From NCBI GenBank assembly GCA_963748925.1, contig CAVVKG010000009.1, positions 372,001 through 436,000 of the forward strand: 64,000 bases of DNA, given 5' to 3'. Positions 26,188-34,731 of the stretch are shown here, piece by piece. The stretch is from Cryomorpha sp963748925. Lineage in GTDB: Bacteria > Bacteroidota > Bacteroidia > Flavobacteriales_D > Cryomorphaceae. Each line of letters begins with the position of its first letter. Within the stretch, counting starts at the first letter, position 1. Both the position numbers and the translations under genes were made by a program. Below the pieces are notes generated by a model, which had not been told where the DNA came from, did not search any database, and saw only the letters and a list, made by a program, of their open reading frames with translations.

Positions 26188-26218
26188 AAAGAGGATTTCA
26201 TTGTAGGAAATCCTCTTT
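26188..26218. terminator. Bidirectional terminator, perfect 12-bp inverted repeat
   Basis: AAAGAGGATTTC (26188-26199) pairs perfectly with GAAATCCTCTTT (26207-26218). A T-run follows on the minus strand (ATTTTTG) and a weaker one on the plus strand. It lies 34 bp beyond the 36-aa ORF and no other minus-strand gene is close upstream, so it most likely ends that transcript. Confidence 0.8.
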
Positions 26219-26251
26219 CTTGATTTTTGTCTTATTTGGTGATCAGCATTA

Positions 26252-26362
26252 TTAACGGTCAATAAAGATCCATCTTGATTCTGAACCCTTTAAATCAGGG
26301 TTGAAGCTGAGCCTTTCTTTATGTTCAAATAATGACTCTGTAGTAAGTAGTGGTGAATTCAT
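26252..26362 (-). CDS. Small ORF, 36 aa, with terminator and possible promoter
   Basis: ATG 26362 to TAA 26252 encodes 36 residues, beginning MNSPLLTTESLFEHKERLSF and ending in SRWIFIDR. It has no signal peptide or cysteine. It is divergent from the LytTR gene at 26500, has a TACCTTTG -7 box 72 nt upstream and a perfect terminator hairpin 34 bp downstream. The flanking signals support transcription; translation is inferred. No family is recognised. Confidence 0.45.
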   Translation of the reverse strand: MNSPLLTTESLFEHKERLSFNPDLKGSESRWIFIDR

Positions 26363-26433
26363 AGACTTATTTTTTAAATTAACAGCGATTTAAACATAAG
26401 CAGAATCACAACGGTATTCCTCACATAGTAAAC

Positions 26434-26441
26434 CAAAGGTA
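26434..26441 (-). promoter_or_regulatory. -7 box for the 36-aa ORF
   Basis: Minus-strand TACCTTTG (plus CAAAGGTA), identical to boxes before sdhC and purF. No clear -33 element is visible. Confidence 0.4.
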
Positions 26442-26456
26442 TCGATGGGTTCATTA

Positions 26457-26476
26457 GCGGAAGCGGAATGACTAAA
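26457..26476. promoter_or_regulatory. Motif GCGGAAGCG-N5-ACTAAA upstream of the first LytTR gene
   Basis: The same two blocks recur as GCGGAAGCG-N6-ACTAAA at 28742-28762 upstream of the second LytTR gene. This is a possible shared operator, 24 bp before ATG 26500 here. A 9-mer match by chance is not rare in 64 kb, so this is tentative. Confidence 0.3.
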
Positions 26477-26499
26477 ATGTACACGAAAGTCCTCAAGTT

Positions 26500-27276
26500 A
26501 TGAAAATTAGAGCGCTCATAGTAGATGACGAAATGCCTGCAAGAGAGAATCTGCGGTTTATGCTGGAAGATTACTGCCCTGATGTTGATGTGGTTGGTAT
26601 GGCCGATGGAGTGAAGAATGCGCTTGAACTTTTTGAAAAACACAAGCCTGATCTGATCTTTCTTGATATTCGGATGCCATCAGGCGCCGAGGGTTTTGAA
26701 TTGCTCGATAAGCTGAAAGAGGAAAAGTTTTATGTGGTTTTTGTTACCGCTTTTAAGGAATATGCTATTCGTGCATTTGAGAATAGGGCGCTGCATTATA
26801 TTTTAAAACCTATTGACGATGTTGATTTGACAGAAACCATAAAAAGGGTTTCAGACAGGATGATGATAGATAGTACTTCGATTGAAAGTGCTTCGGAGTA
26901 TCGCGAGAATTTGCAGCGAATTGAAACCGAAATCAACAAGCAGGGTAAGCCCAGGCGGTTGAGCATTCATCATAGTAAGGGCATTAAGATTATCGACCCG
27001 AATGATATAACGCATTTAGAGGGTAGCGGAAATTGCTCGATTTTGCATTTTAATAATAAGAGTCAGTATCTGGACACGCGCACCCTCAAGATTTATGAAG
27101 TGCTTCTTGATGAGAGTTTTTTTAGGGTCCACAAATCTTATATTGTTAATCTCAAAGAAGTTGCGGAGATTTTGCACGGCGATGATCAGTTGGTGGTATT
27201 AAAGAATGGAGAGAAGATTCCGGTATCGCGCGAGCGGAAAAAAGACTTGATTGATAAGATTTCCGAGTTGTTGTAA
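26500..27276 (+). CDS. LytTR-type response regulator without adjacent kinase
   Basis: 258 aa. Receiver domain at 1-120 with acidic pocket DDE (9-11), phosphoacceptor D56 in LIFLDIRMPSG, Thr in VVFVTAFKEYA and Lys in YILKPIDD; linker; then a LytTR DNA-binding domain at about 155-258 (IDPNDITHLEGSGNCSILHF, then FFRVHKSYIVNL and IPVSRERKKDL). It is paralogous to the regulator at 28888-29637. No histidine kinase is adjacent, so it may be served by the kinase at 29640 or by one elsewhere. Confidence 0.92.
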   Translation: MKIRALIVDDEMPARENLRFMLEDYCPDVDVVGMADGVKNALELFEKHKPDLIFLDIRMPSGAEGFELLDKLKEEKFYVVFVTAFKEYAIRAFENRALHYILKPIDDVDLTETIKRVSDRMMIDSTSIESASEYRENLQRIETEINKQGKPRRLSIHHSKGIKIIDPNDITHLEGSGNCSILHFNNKSQYLDTRTLKIYEVLLDESFFRVHKSYIVNLKEVAEILHGDDQLVVLKNGEKIPVSRERKKDLIDKISELL

Positions 27277-27404
27277 AGAGGTGTTTGAAATATCAATCTT
27301 TGGCATGTTTATAATAGGAAGCCATAAGTTCAACTTGCGGGGAGAAGATGCGATTATGGTATTTTTTCTGTTGAAAGTTCTATAACTTGTGCCAAATACT
27401 CAAT

Positions 27405-28523
27405 ATGAAGTCATTTTTATTTTTCATCACGCTTTGCCTTTCGAATGTTTTATTGGCTCAGTCTACCGTGCACACTATCATTCACAACGAAGTTGAACGC
27501 GAATACATGTTGTATGTCCCGGATATTTATTCCGGAGACGAACCTGTTCCGCTGGTCTTCAATCTACATGGCTACGGTTCCAATGCCTTTGAGCAGGAGT
27601 TTTACGGCAACTTTGGCCCCATTGCTGACACGGCTAATTTTATTCTCGTTCATCCCGAAGGACTGAACGATTTAGGCGGGGGTCAATTCTGGAACGCCTT
27701 TGGAGTCCCCGGAATCGACGATGTGGGATTTATAGAGACGTTGATTGATACACTCAGTGCCGAGTACAATATCGACCCGCAGTGCGTATACAGCACAGGC
27801 ATGAGCAACGGTGGGTTTATGAGTTTTGAGCTGGCTTGTTCACTTAGTAACCGCATTGCAGCAGTTGCATCGGTAACCGGTTCAATGGCCGAAACCAGGC
27901 TTGCAGTTTGCGATCCGGAGTTCGCTCGTCCGGTGATGCAGATTCACGGAACCGCAGATCCAACGGTTCCTTATAATGGAAACGGCACCTTCGCTTCCAT
28001 TCCCGCAGTGATTGATTTCTGGGTGGCGCTAAACGAATGCGATGAAACACCCCAATTATCAACAATTGCCGATAGCGATCCCGATGATGGTACCACCACA
28101 GAGCGTTTTTTGTACGAAGATGGAATCAATGGAAATACAGTGGAGCACTTTAAAGTTGAGAATGGAGGACATACCTGGCCCGGAGCATTGATTAATATTG
28201 GCGTTACCAGCCAGGATTTTAACGCGAGTGAGGAAATCTGGCGGTTCTTCAGGCAGTTTAAACTGGATGCGCCTAATTCTGTTTTAGACATTGCCTTTCA
28301 GCCGGAGTTGAAGATATATCCGAATCCATCTGGTGGGGAAGTGTTTGTTGATTGCGACGCTCGGATAAACCAAATTCAAATTACGGATATGACTGGCAGA
28401 GTAGTGAATCAATTTTCGGTTCAATCTATGACCGTACGATTGCAATTGAAAGAAAAAGGTGTTTTCATCATGCGGGTTAATACGGAGTCTGGAACTGTCT
28501 TCCAAAAACTTGTGCTTCGATAA
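27405..28523 (+). CDS. Secreted PHB-depolymerase/feruloyl-esterase-like hydrolase with T9SS type A tail
   Basis: 372 aa from ATG 27405 (signal peptide MKSFLFFITLCLSNVLLAQ); a TTG at 27387 adds an unlikely extension. The alpha/beta-hydrolase domain contains the oxyanion region LVFNLHGYGSNA, nucleophile YSTGMSNGGFMSFE (GxSxG), acid residue in IHGTADPTVPYNG and His in GGHTWPGA, as in the LpqC/esterase-D-like PHB depolymerase family. Residues from about 295 form a type A sorting domain (LKIYPNPSGGEVFV, then QITDMTGRVV and a KLVLR end). It is exported by T9SS and probably cleaves polymer or ester substrates outside the cell. It lies between two LytTR genes. Confidence 0.9.
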   Translation: MKSFLFFITLCLSNVLLAQSTVHTIIHNEVEREYMLYVPDIYSGDEPVPLVFNLHGYGSNAFEQEFYGNFGPIADTANFILVHPEGLNDLGGGQFWNAFGVPGIDDVGFIETLIDTLSAEYNIDPQCVYSTGMSNGGFMSFELACSLSNRIAAVASVTGSMAETRLAVCDPEFARPVMQIHGTADPTVPYNGNGTFASIPAVIDFWVALNECDETPQLSTIADSDPDDGTTTERFLYEDGINGNTVEHFKVENGGHTWPGALINIGVTSQDFNASEEIWRFFRQFKLDAPNSVLDIAFQPELKIYPNPSGGEVFVDCDARINQIQITDMTGRVVNQFSVQSMTVRLQLKEKGVFIMRVNTESGTVFQKLVLR

Positions 28524-28887
28524 TAATTTATGATGTTGGTTCTGCCTTGTTGGTTGTAGGAGTATATTATTTGTTTCCTGCATTGACTTTAAATAAGACT
28601 GATTCGTTAAGTCGCCCTGGTGAGGTATTATATTTGCAAATGCTACTGATTTGGTGCATAATAGATTTGACTTTTAGAAGGCTATGTTCTGTAATTTAGT
28701 TCTTCGATCTTCAGCAGGATATAGTTCTATTCTCCCATTTCGCGGAAGCGTGAACTACTAAATCAAAAACCACCAAATCCCAAAATAAGCGAGAACCGTA
28801 TTTAAATCAACCATCTAACCGTTTCGCTCAAAAGACAGGCGTCGGTAATTTCTTTGTTATAAATTGAGGTATTCAAATCCACCACCT
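28524..28887. other. 364-bp intergenic region with a possible promoter
   Basis: No ORF is supportable. TATATTTG at 28629-28636 fits the plus-strand -7 consensus, but would give a 250-nt leader to the next gene; TTTCTTTG at 28850-28857 is one mismatch from consensus and would give a short leader. The GCGGAAGCG/ACTAAA motif shared with the first LytTR promoter region is at 28742-28762. Confidence 0.35.
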
Positions 28888-29637
28888 ATGAAAGCATTAA
28901 TTGTAGATGACGAGCTTTTTTGTCGCGAAAACCTTAAACTGATTATAGAAGAATATTGTCCGGCTATTACCTCCACATCGATGGCCTCAAGTGCCATTGA
29001 AGCCAGAAATGCGATGAACGATTCAAGCCCTGATATTCTTTTTCTGGATATTAAAATGCCAAATGAAACAGGATTTGATCTTTTGCATAGCCTCGGCGAT
29101 CATAAATTATCTGTAATTTTTACAACTGCCCACAATGAATATGCCCTCAGTGCCATTAAGGCTCAGGCGGTTGACTATCTCGAAAAACCGATAAATATCG
29201 ACGATTTGCAACAAGCCGTAAAAAAGGTGGAGCAGAAAACCAGCAAGTCTAAAAATTCCCTTCAGGAAATAAAGGCGCTAATTCGTGAGGCTCAAGGAGG
29301 ATCGTCGAATGATAAAATTGCTATCCCCATGCGTGAAGGCTACGAAATTATTGCCTATCGCGACATCATTCATCTCGAAGCATCAGAAAGCTATACCATG
29401 ATTTTTCTAGCGAATGGCAAGAAGCTTCTGAGCAGCAAAAACATCAAAGTTTACGAAGAAAAATTAGGCAATGAAATTTTCTTCCGTACACATAAGTCGC
29501 ACATTATTAATCTGGAACATCATATCAAAGGCTTCAGCCGTGTAGATGGGAATTCGGCTGTGATGAGTAATGGTAAGCAAATTCCAATTGCGCGACGTAA
29601 ATTGCAAGCATTTCTGGACAGAATTGCAGGCATGTAA
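28888..29637 (+). CDS. LytTR-type response regulator paired with the propeller kinase
   Basis: 249 aa from ATG 28888 (MKALIVDDELFCRENLKLII); the in-frame TTG at 28864 adds eight unlikely residues. The receiver has DDE (7-9), phosphoacceptor D54 in ILFLDIKMPNE, TT in VIFTTAHNEYA and Lys in YLEKPINIDD. The LytTR domain at about 145-249 has IIHLEASESYTMIFLANG and FFRTHKSHIINL. It ends two bases before the ATG of the sensor kinase gene, an almost invariant pairing in Bacteroidota, so kinase and regulator form one two-component system. Confidence 0.95.
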   Translation: MKALIVDDELFCRENLKLIIEEYCPAITSTSMASSAIEARNAMNDSSPDILFLDIKMPNETGFDLLHSLGDHKLSVIFTTAHNEYALSAIKAQAVDYLEKPINIDDLQQAVKKVEQKTSKSKNSLQEIKALIREAQGGSSNDKIAIPMREGYEIIAYRDIIHLEASESYTMIFLANGKKLLSSKNIKVYEEKLGNEIFFRTHKSHIINLEHHIKGFSRVDGNSAVMSNGKQIPIARRKLQAFLDRIAGM

Positions 29638-29639
29638 AT

Positions 29640-32636
29640 ATGATTTACAAAGTATTTTTATTCTTCTTTTCTCTATTTATTGGCTTTCAAGCTGTTTCCC
29701 AGCAATCGGCCTATGTGCAGTACGATACCAGAGATGGGCTCGCCCAGTCGCAGGTAAGAGCAATAACGCAAGACAGCCAGGGATATTTATGGTTTGGCAC
29801 TGTAGGTGGCCTCAGCCGATTTGATGGGTACGATTTCCTCAACTTTTCAACTGAAGACGGGCTGCCGGCTAATCAGATTAATTGCTTGCTTCAGGGTCGT
29901 AATGCTCTCTGGATAGGATCTACCGGTAGTTTATGCAAACGCATCGGGACTGGTTTTCTCACGATTCCGCTACCAGAAAGGTATTCACGAAGTAAGATTT
30001 TTGACATGGCCGAAGATGCCAAAGGCAATTTATGGGTTGCGCTTGCGGGAGAAGGGTTGTTAAAATACGATGGCAATTCGTTTGAGGTATTCGATGAAAG
30101 CAATGGATTGCCAAACAATTATTTGCGTACTATTTCCCTGGCACCCGATGGGGTATTGTGGATAGGAACCCGTGAGGGTATTGTGCTAATTGAGAATGGT
30201 AAAGTAAAAAAGGTGCCATATCCCGATCTGGATTCTCCAAGCATTTCTGATATTCTTTTTACTAAGGATGGACGGGTTGTAATATGCACCTTTGGTTGGG
30301 GCGTTTTTATGGCCGGAGATGGACGTATTGAGCAATTTACAGCGGAATCGGGTTTGCAGTCAGATCACATCAGATGTGTTGCTGAACTGGCAAACGGAGA
30401 GTTGTGGTTTGGCGCCAAGGAAGGCCTTTCGAAATTTAAGGCGGGCCACTTTAGTGTATTAAGAGAAGAACAAGGACTTCAATATTCCAATGTTAAAACC
30501 CTGGGCGAAGACCGCGAAGGTAACTTGTGGATAGGAACGGATGGCAAAGGTATTTTGCTTCAGGCCGGCCGCTCATTTACAAGTTATAACCGCACTGATG
30601 GGTTGCATTCAGACCTGGCCATGGATATTTGTGAAACAGATACGGGCAGCCTCGTTTTTGCAAGTTATGACAACGGCTTGACTGTTTTTACCGATACAGG
30701 CTTTGTGCCTTATAAATACAATGATCGGTTGCCTAGCAGGACTGTGTGGGTGATGGAATCTGATAAGAGAGGGAATCTTTGGGCAGGAACTTCTCAAGGT
30801 CTTTTTTGTGAGAACAGGGGAAATATAAAGGTTGTGAACATGGAAAGCGGGCTCCCCGGAGAGCGGATTACTGCTATTCTTCAAGATGGGAATACACTTT
30901 GGGTGGGTGCCGATGAAGGCTTTGCCAAACTAAATAACCAAGGCGAAATTATTCACGTATTTAACGATAGTACCGGTTTTGCTGGAAAGCGTATTCGAAG
31001 CATCGAAAAACTAGGCGAGGATATCTGGCTTGGTGCTGAGGGCAAGCTTTATAATTACGATGGGAGTGAATTTACAGATATTGCTATCGACCCGAAAGAG
31101 GAAAAACCTATTTACTGCCTTCAAAGCGATGATTACCAAAATCTCTGGATAGGCACATCAAATGGGCTTTATAATCTAAACACTCAAACTGATGAACTTG
31201 TATTGGTTGATTTTGGATCGGGCTTTGCCTCCAGAAATATTAATTTTTTGACAAACCTTCGCGATTCTACCTTACTCATAGGGACAAATAATGGTCTTTT
31301 TCGTTTGCAGCTCTCTTCGTTTTATGAAGATGGAACGATAAAAAGCAAGCACTATACAAATTATGAAGGGCTCAAAAGTGGAGAAACCAACCAAAATGCA
31401 GTCTATTTTAATGGAGGTGCAGTGTGGTTTGGCACTACTTCGGGCGCTGTGAAATTCGATCCATATCGGGATTCGTTTAATACCAATGTCGCGCCGGCAC
31501 TTCATATCTCGGGTGTACAATTGTTTTTACAAGATGTGAATTGGAATAAGCGCGCTGATAGCGTATCGCTTGGTACCGGCCTGCCTGTTGAGCCGGTGTT
31601 AAATTACAACGAGAATTATTTAACTTTTTATTATTCAGGGTCGTACTTTACAAACCCGGATAAAGTAAGGTACCGTTACCGACTCGCAGGCGCGGATGAT
31701 AAATGGTTAGGACCGACTGATAGTCGCAGCGTGACCTATGCATATTTGCCTCACGGCGATTATGTTTTCGAGCTGGAGTCGTACTCAATAGATGAACCTG
31801 AATTGATAAGTACCATATCTTTTGGTTTTCACATTACTCCGCCGTTCTACCTCACTCCTTGGTTTTTTGTGCTGGTAGGTCTGGCAGTTCTTGGCGTTGT
31901 ATACGCTATTTTCAGGGCTAGAGTAAGGAAGGAGCAAGAAAAGAGTGCTACGTTAAAACTTCAATTTCAATCACGGCTTATGACTCTTGAGTCTCAAACC
32001 TTGAACTCAAGTATGAACAGGCATTTTATTTTCAATGCCCTTAATTCCATTCAGTATTATATCAATATGCAAGATAGGAAATCGGCCAATCAATACCTCA
32101 CAAGCTTTGCCAAGCTGATTCGTAAAAACCTGGATAGCAGCCAGCAAAACGAAACATCGCTGAAGGATGAGTTGGAGCGAATAGAGTTGTATTTATCGCT
32201 TGAGCAGATGCGCTTTCAAGGCAGGTTTGATTATAAAATAAATATTGCTTTAGATATAAATATCGAAAACGTAGAGATTCCGGCTATGATGCTTCAGCCA
32301 TTTCTGGAAAACAGCATCTGGCACGGCATTTTGCCCACTGAAAAACATGGTCAGCTGGTAGTTGATATCTCGGCGCAGGATCAGGATGTGGAGATAGTGA
32401 TAACTGACAACGGGATTGGGGTTGACACGAGTTTGCGAAATAAAACCGGTTCGGATAATGGTCATATTTCTAAGGGGATGGAAATTACACAGAATAGAAT
32501 TCAGCTCTATCGAAAAATGACGGGTTTAAATTACCGCGTTGATGGTCCCGAAGAGATGAAAAATGATACGGACGAAATACTCGGGACCCGGGTTTCTATT
32601 AAACTCCCAATGGCTTCACAAAACCCTTCCTCATAG
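29640..32636 (+). CDS. Two-component sensor histidine kinase with two seven-bladed propellers
   Basis: 998 aa. Signal peptide (MIYKVFLFFFSLFIGFQAVS); 14 propeller repeats of the LWIGT.GGL type (about 40-590), enough for two seven-bladed sensor propellers; a Y_Y_Y domain (NYNENYLTFYYSG, then VRYRYRLAGADDKWL); a membrane helix (FFVLVGLAVLGVVYAIF); a coiled linker; and a LytS-type kinase core with H-box MNRHFIFNALNSIQYYI, N-box QPFLENSIWHGI and G1 box ITDNGIGVD. It senses a periplasmic signal and should phosphorylate the LytTR regulator just upstream. The LNPHF version of the H-box is replaced by MNRHF. It lacks the C-terminal receiver seen in the hybrid relatives of Bacteroides. Confidence 0.95.
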   Translation: MIYKVFLFFFSLFIGFQAVSQQSAYVQYDTRDGLAQSQVRAITQDSQGYLWFGTVGGLSRFDGYDFLNFSTEDGLPANQINCLLQGRNALWIGSTGSLCKRIGTGFLTIPLPERYSRSKIFDMAEDAKGNLWVALAGEGLLKYDGNSFEVFDESNGLPNNYLRTISLAPDGVLWIGTREGIVLIENGKVKKVPYPDLDSPSISDILFTKDGRVVICTFGWGVFMAGDGRIEQFTAESGLQSDHIRCVAELANGELWFGAKEGLSKFKAGHFSVLREEQGLQYSNVKTLGEDREGNLWIGTDGKGILLQAGRSFTSYNRTDGLHSDLAMDICETDTGSLVFASYDNGLTVFTDTGFVPYKYNDRLPSRTVWVMESDKRGNLWAGTSQGLFCENRGNIKVVNMESGLPGERITAILQDGNTLWVGADEGFAKLNNQGEIIHVFNDSTGFAGKRIRSIEKLGEDIWLGAEGKLYNYDGSEFTDIAIDPKEEKPIYCLQSDDYQNLWIGTSNGLYNLNTQTDELVLVDFGSGFASRNINFLTNLRDSTLLIGTNNGLFRLQLSSFYEDGTIKSKHYTNYEGLKSGETNQNAVYFNGGAVWFGTTSGAVKFDPYRDSFNTNVAPALHISGVQLFLQDVNWNKRADSVSLGTGLPVEPVLNYNENYLTFYYSGSYFTNPDKVRYRYRLAGADDKWLGPTDSRSVTYAYLPHGDYVFELESYSIDEPELISTISFGFHITPPFYLTPWFFVLVGLAVLGVVYAIFRARVRKEQEKSATLKLQFQSRLMTLESQTLNSSMNRHFIFNALNSIQYYINMQDRKSANQYLTSFAKLIRKNLDSSQQNETSLKDELERIELYLSLEQMRFQGRFDYKINIALDINIENVEIPAMMLQPFLENSIWHGILPTEKHGQLVVDISAQDQDVEIVITDNGIGVDTSLRNKTGSDNGHISKGMEITQNRIQLYRKMTGLNYRVDGPEEMKNDTDEILGTRVSIKLPMASQNPSS

Positions 32637-32674
32637 CAAAAAAGTTGGATATGTAAAATTTTAACACTTTAAAG

Positions 32675-32707
32675 TTTGGGATTATTGAAAAGGATTTTGT
32701 ACTTTTA
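32675..32707 (+). promoter_or_regulatory. Promoter of the small acidic lipoprotein gene
   Basis: TTTG at 32675-32678 and TACTTTTA at 32700-32707 (one mismatch to TAnnTTTG) are 21 bp apart. The gene start at 32725 lies about 15 nt after the predicted transcription start. Confidence 0.45.
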
Positions 32708-32724
32708 TTGCTCATTACCGAATT

Positions 32725-32979
32725 TTGAAAAGAGTTTTAAACATAGCATTTCTTCTATTCTTCGTTATCGGGGTTTCTTCCTGCGCGAAAGAAGAGCTTG
32801 ACGCACCCTCTGAATCAGCTGGTCCACAGGCCATTATGTCTTTAGATAGTCGTGATGATCTTCAGTCTCGTCAAGATGAGCCGGGTACTAGTGTTCCTCT
32901 ATCATTAGATATTAATGATGATGGTGATAATGAAGACGAAGGTATCAATACTAATGTTCCAGCTAATAAGGAAGATTAA
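32725..32979 (+). CDS. Small acidic lipoprotein, 84 aa
   Basis: The TTG start gives MKRVLNIAFLLFFVIGVSSC, a clear lipoprotein signal with lipobox VSSC. The mature part of about 65 residues is acidic and low-complexity (LDINDDGDNEDEGI near the end), with DxDxD-like content that could bind divalent cations. It has its own promoter-like element and a terminator at 33006-33027, so it is a separate transcription unit immediately after the sensor kinase. No family is recognised; target of the adjacent two-component system is a guess from position. Confidence 0.7.
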   Translation: MKRVLNIAFLLFFVIGVSSCAKEELDAPSESAGPQAIMSLDSRDDLQSRQDEPGTSVPLSLDINDDGDNEDEGINTNVPANKED

Positions 32980-33005
32980 TACTAGATAAAAAGCTCTATT
33001 TTATT

Positions 33006-33027
33006 CCCGCAAATGCGGGTTTTTTTA
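33006..33027 (+). terminator. Terminator after the acidic lipoprotein gene
   Basis: CCCGC-AAAT-GCGGG hairpin followed by an uninterrupted run of T's. Confidence 0.9.
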
Positions 33028-33171
33028 TGCCCTGATTTCAACAATTTTCTTATATTTATTGCCCACGGAAAATGTGTGTGAGACATTCGCTCGGGCAAAC
33101 CCTTCAGAAGGTATTTATCGTCATTTTTTAAGGCGGCTGTATAGCCGCATTATTCAACTGTATAACCGATT

Positions 33172-34731
33172 ATGCCTAATAAAGCTTCTATCCATCTTCA
33201 CCAGCTTATTCATTCACTTTCAGGAGTAGAAAATCGCTATTTTAAAAAGTTCGCTGCCCGACATTCTTCAAAAGATAAAACGCAATATTTAACCTTATTT
33301 GAAGCTATCAACAAGCAGCACGTTTATGATGAAGAACAAATTATTCAGGAGCTTTATAAATCTTCTGGCAAGGGGAGTTTCTCTCTGGTAAAAAACAGAC
33401 TCTATCACCAAATTCTAAAAAGTCTCGATGCATTTCATGCCGAAAGTTCTATTGATACTGAGCTGAGTTATTATATACATTATGCAGAGATATTATTCGA
33501 TAAAACCCTATACGATCAGTGTCGTCGAATTTTAGCATCAGCAGAGAAAATAGCTGAGAAAAATGAGAAGTGGATTGCCTTGCTACAAATTATTAAGCGC
33601 CAGAAAAGACTTGTAGAGATCAATAACTACGAAGGTGCTAAGGGCAATCTTATCGACAAGCTTTGCAATAGGGAATCGGATACATTGCGAAAGCTGGGAG
33701 TGGAAGCGGAGCTATGGCGGCGAAAAAGCGAAGTGTTTTCAGAGCTTTTTAAAAGAGGTCAGACAAGGCGACCAAAGGCGGCAAAAGAGATAGAGGCTGA
33801 AATTGAGAATATAAAGAGGTTTTCTAAGGAGAATGCGGATAGTTTTGAAGCCAAATATCTCGCTCAGCATACGCAGAGTGCATTTTTCTTTAGCACCGGA
33901 AATTATGAAGCTTGTCATGAAGTGTTAAGTGAGAATATTGAGTTGATGGAATCACGGATGGATATAGTGAAAGATGACCCCACGATTTATATCTCTGCAT
34001 TGACCAATATTATATACATCAGTGCCAAGCTAAATAGGTTTAATGACGTCGACAGATACCTGGAGAAAAGCAGGAACTTACCTGGAAAATTGAGTCGAAA
34101 ACTTACGAATGATCTTGAATTGCGCTTGTTTACGAATACGTACAGCCTTGAACTGGCAATTTGTGCCATTACCGGAAATGTTGAAAGGGGAATCGCCGCT
34201 ATTTCGGAGGTGAAAAATGGTCTGCATAAATGGGATGCAAAACTGAGCGATGTCAGGAAAGGAGCGTTTTATCACGCCGTCTCGTCCATATTTTTGATAA
34301 ATAACGACTTTAAAAAAGCCTTATTTTGGAATAATAAGTTATTGGATACCATACCCGTTGATAAATCTGAAGATCAATATTGCTTTGGTAAAATAATGCA
34401 TATAATCATACAGTACGATCTGGGTAATCACGATGTGATACCTCACAATTTAAAAAGTTTGAAACGACAAATAGATCAGCGGAAGCGAAAGCATAAATTC
34501 GAGCGGAAGTTTATTGATTTTATAAGTGAGATCACCAAAGCTGGTGTTGACGAGCAACACACAAAAATATTTCAAAAATTTTCTGATGAGCTGAGTAAAA
34601 TAGAGACCGATCCCCAGGAGAAAATCGCCTTCGAGTACTTCGACTTTAAATCTTGGGTTGACGCTAAACTTATGGGCAGACCAATGTCTTCTTTGCTCAC
34701 AGAGCGGGCTCCAAGAAAGAATATTTTATGA
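33172..34731 (+). CDS. Helical (TPR-like) hypothetical protein, 519 aa
   Basis: I do not recognise a named family, although long all-helical soluble proteins with this N-terminus (HQLIHSLSGVENRYFKKFA) are common in Bacteroidota. There is no signal peptide or membrane helix. The body is built of helix pairs such as YAEILFDKTLYDQCRRILASAEKIAE (given here as overall position 105-130) and reads like degenerate TPR repeats, suggesting a protein-protein scaffold. Start ATG 33172. A GCGGCT-GTAT-AGCCGC hairpin lies just upstream at 33133-33148. The stop is immediately next to the convergent thiL stop. Confidence 0.8.
   Translation: MPNKASIHLHQLIHSLSGVENRYFKKFAARHSSKDKTQYLTLFEAINKQHVYDEEQIIQELYKSSGKGSFSLVKNRLYHQILKSLDAFHAESSIDTELSYYIHYAEILFDKTLYDQCRRILASAEKIAEKNEKWIALLQIIKRQKRLVEINNYEGAKGNLIDKLCNRESDTLRKLGVEAELWRRKSEVFSELFKRGQTRRPKAAKEIEAEIENIKRFSKENADSFEAKYLAQHTQSAFFFSTGNYEACHEVLSENIELMESRMDIVKDDPTIYISALTNIIYISAKLNRFNDVDRYLEKSRNLPGKLSRKLTNDLELRLFTNTYSLELAICAITGNVERGIAAISEVKNGLHKWDAKLSDVRKGAFYHAVSSIFLINNDFKKALFWNNKLLDTIPVDKSEDQYCFGKIMHIIIQYDLGNHDVIPHNLKSLKRQIDQRKRKHKFERKFIDFISEITKAGVDEQHTKIFQKFSDELSKIETDPQEKIAFEYFDFKSWVDAKLMGRPMSSLLTERAPRKNIL

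Noticed and set aside
26188..26218. Perfect 12-bp inverted repeat considered as an attachment site or MITE end
   Set aside because: The T-run and its position after a short ORF fit a terminator better; no flanking duplication is seen.
25810..26362. Two short minus-strand ORFs considered as a toxin-antitoxin pair
   Set aside because: The downstream one looks like a sorting domain, the two are separated by a strong terminator, and neither resembles a toxin or antitoxin.
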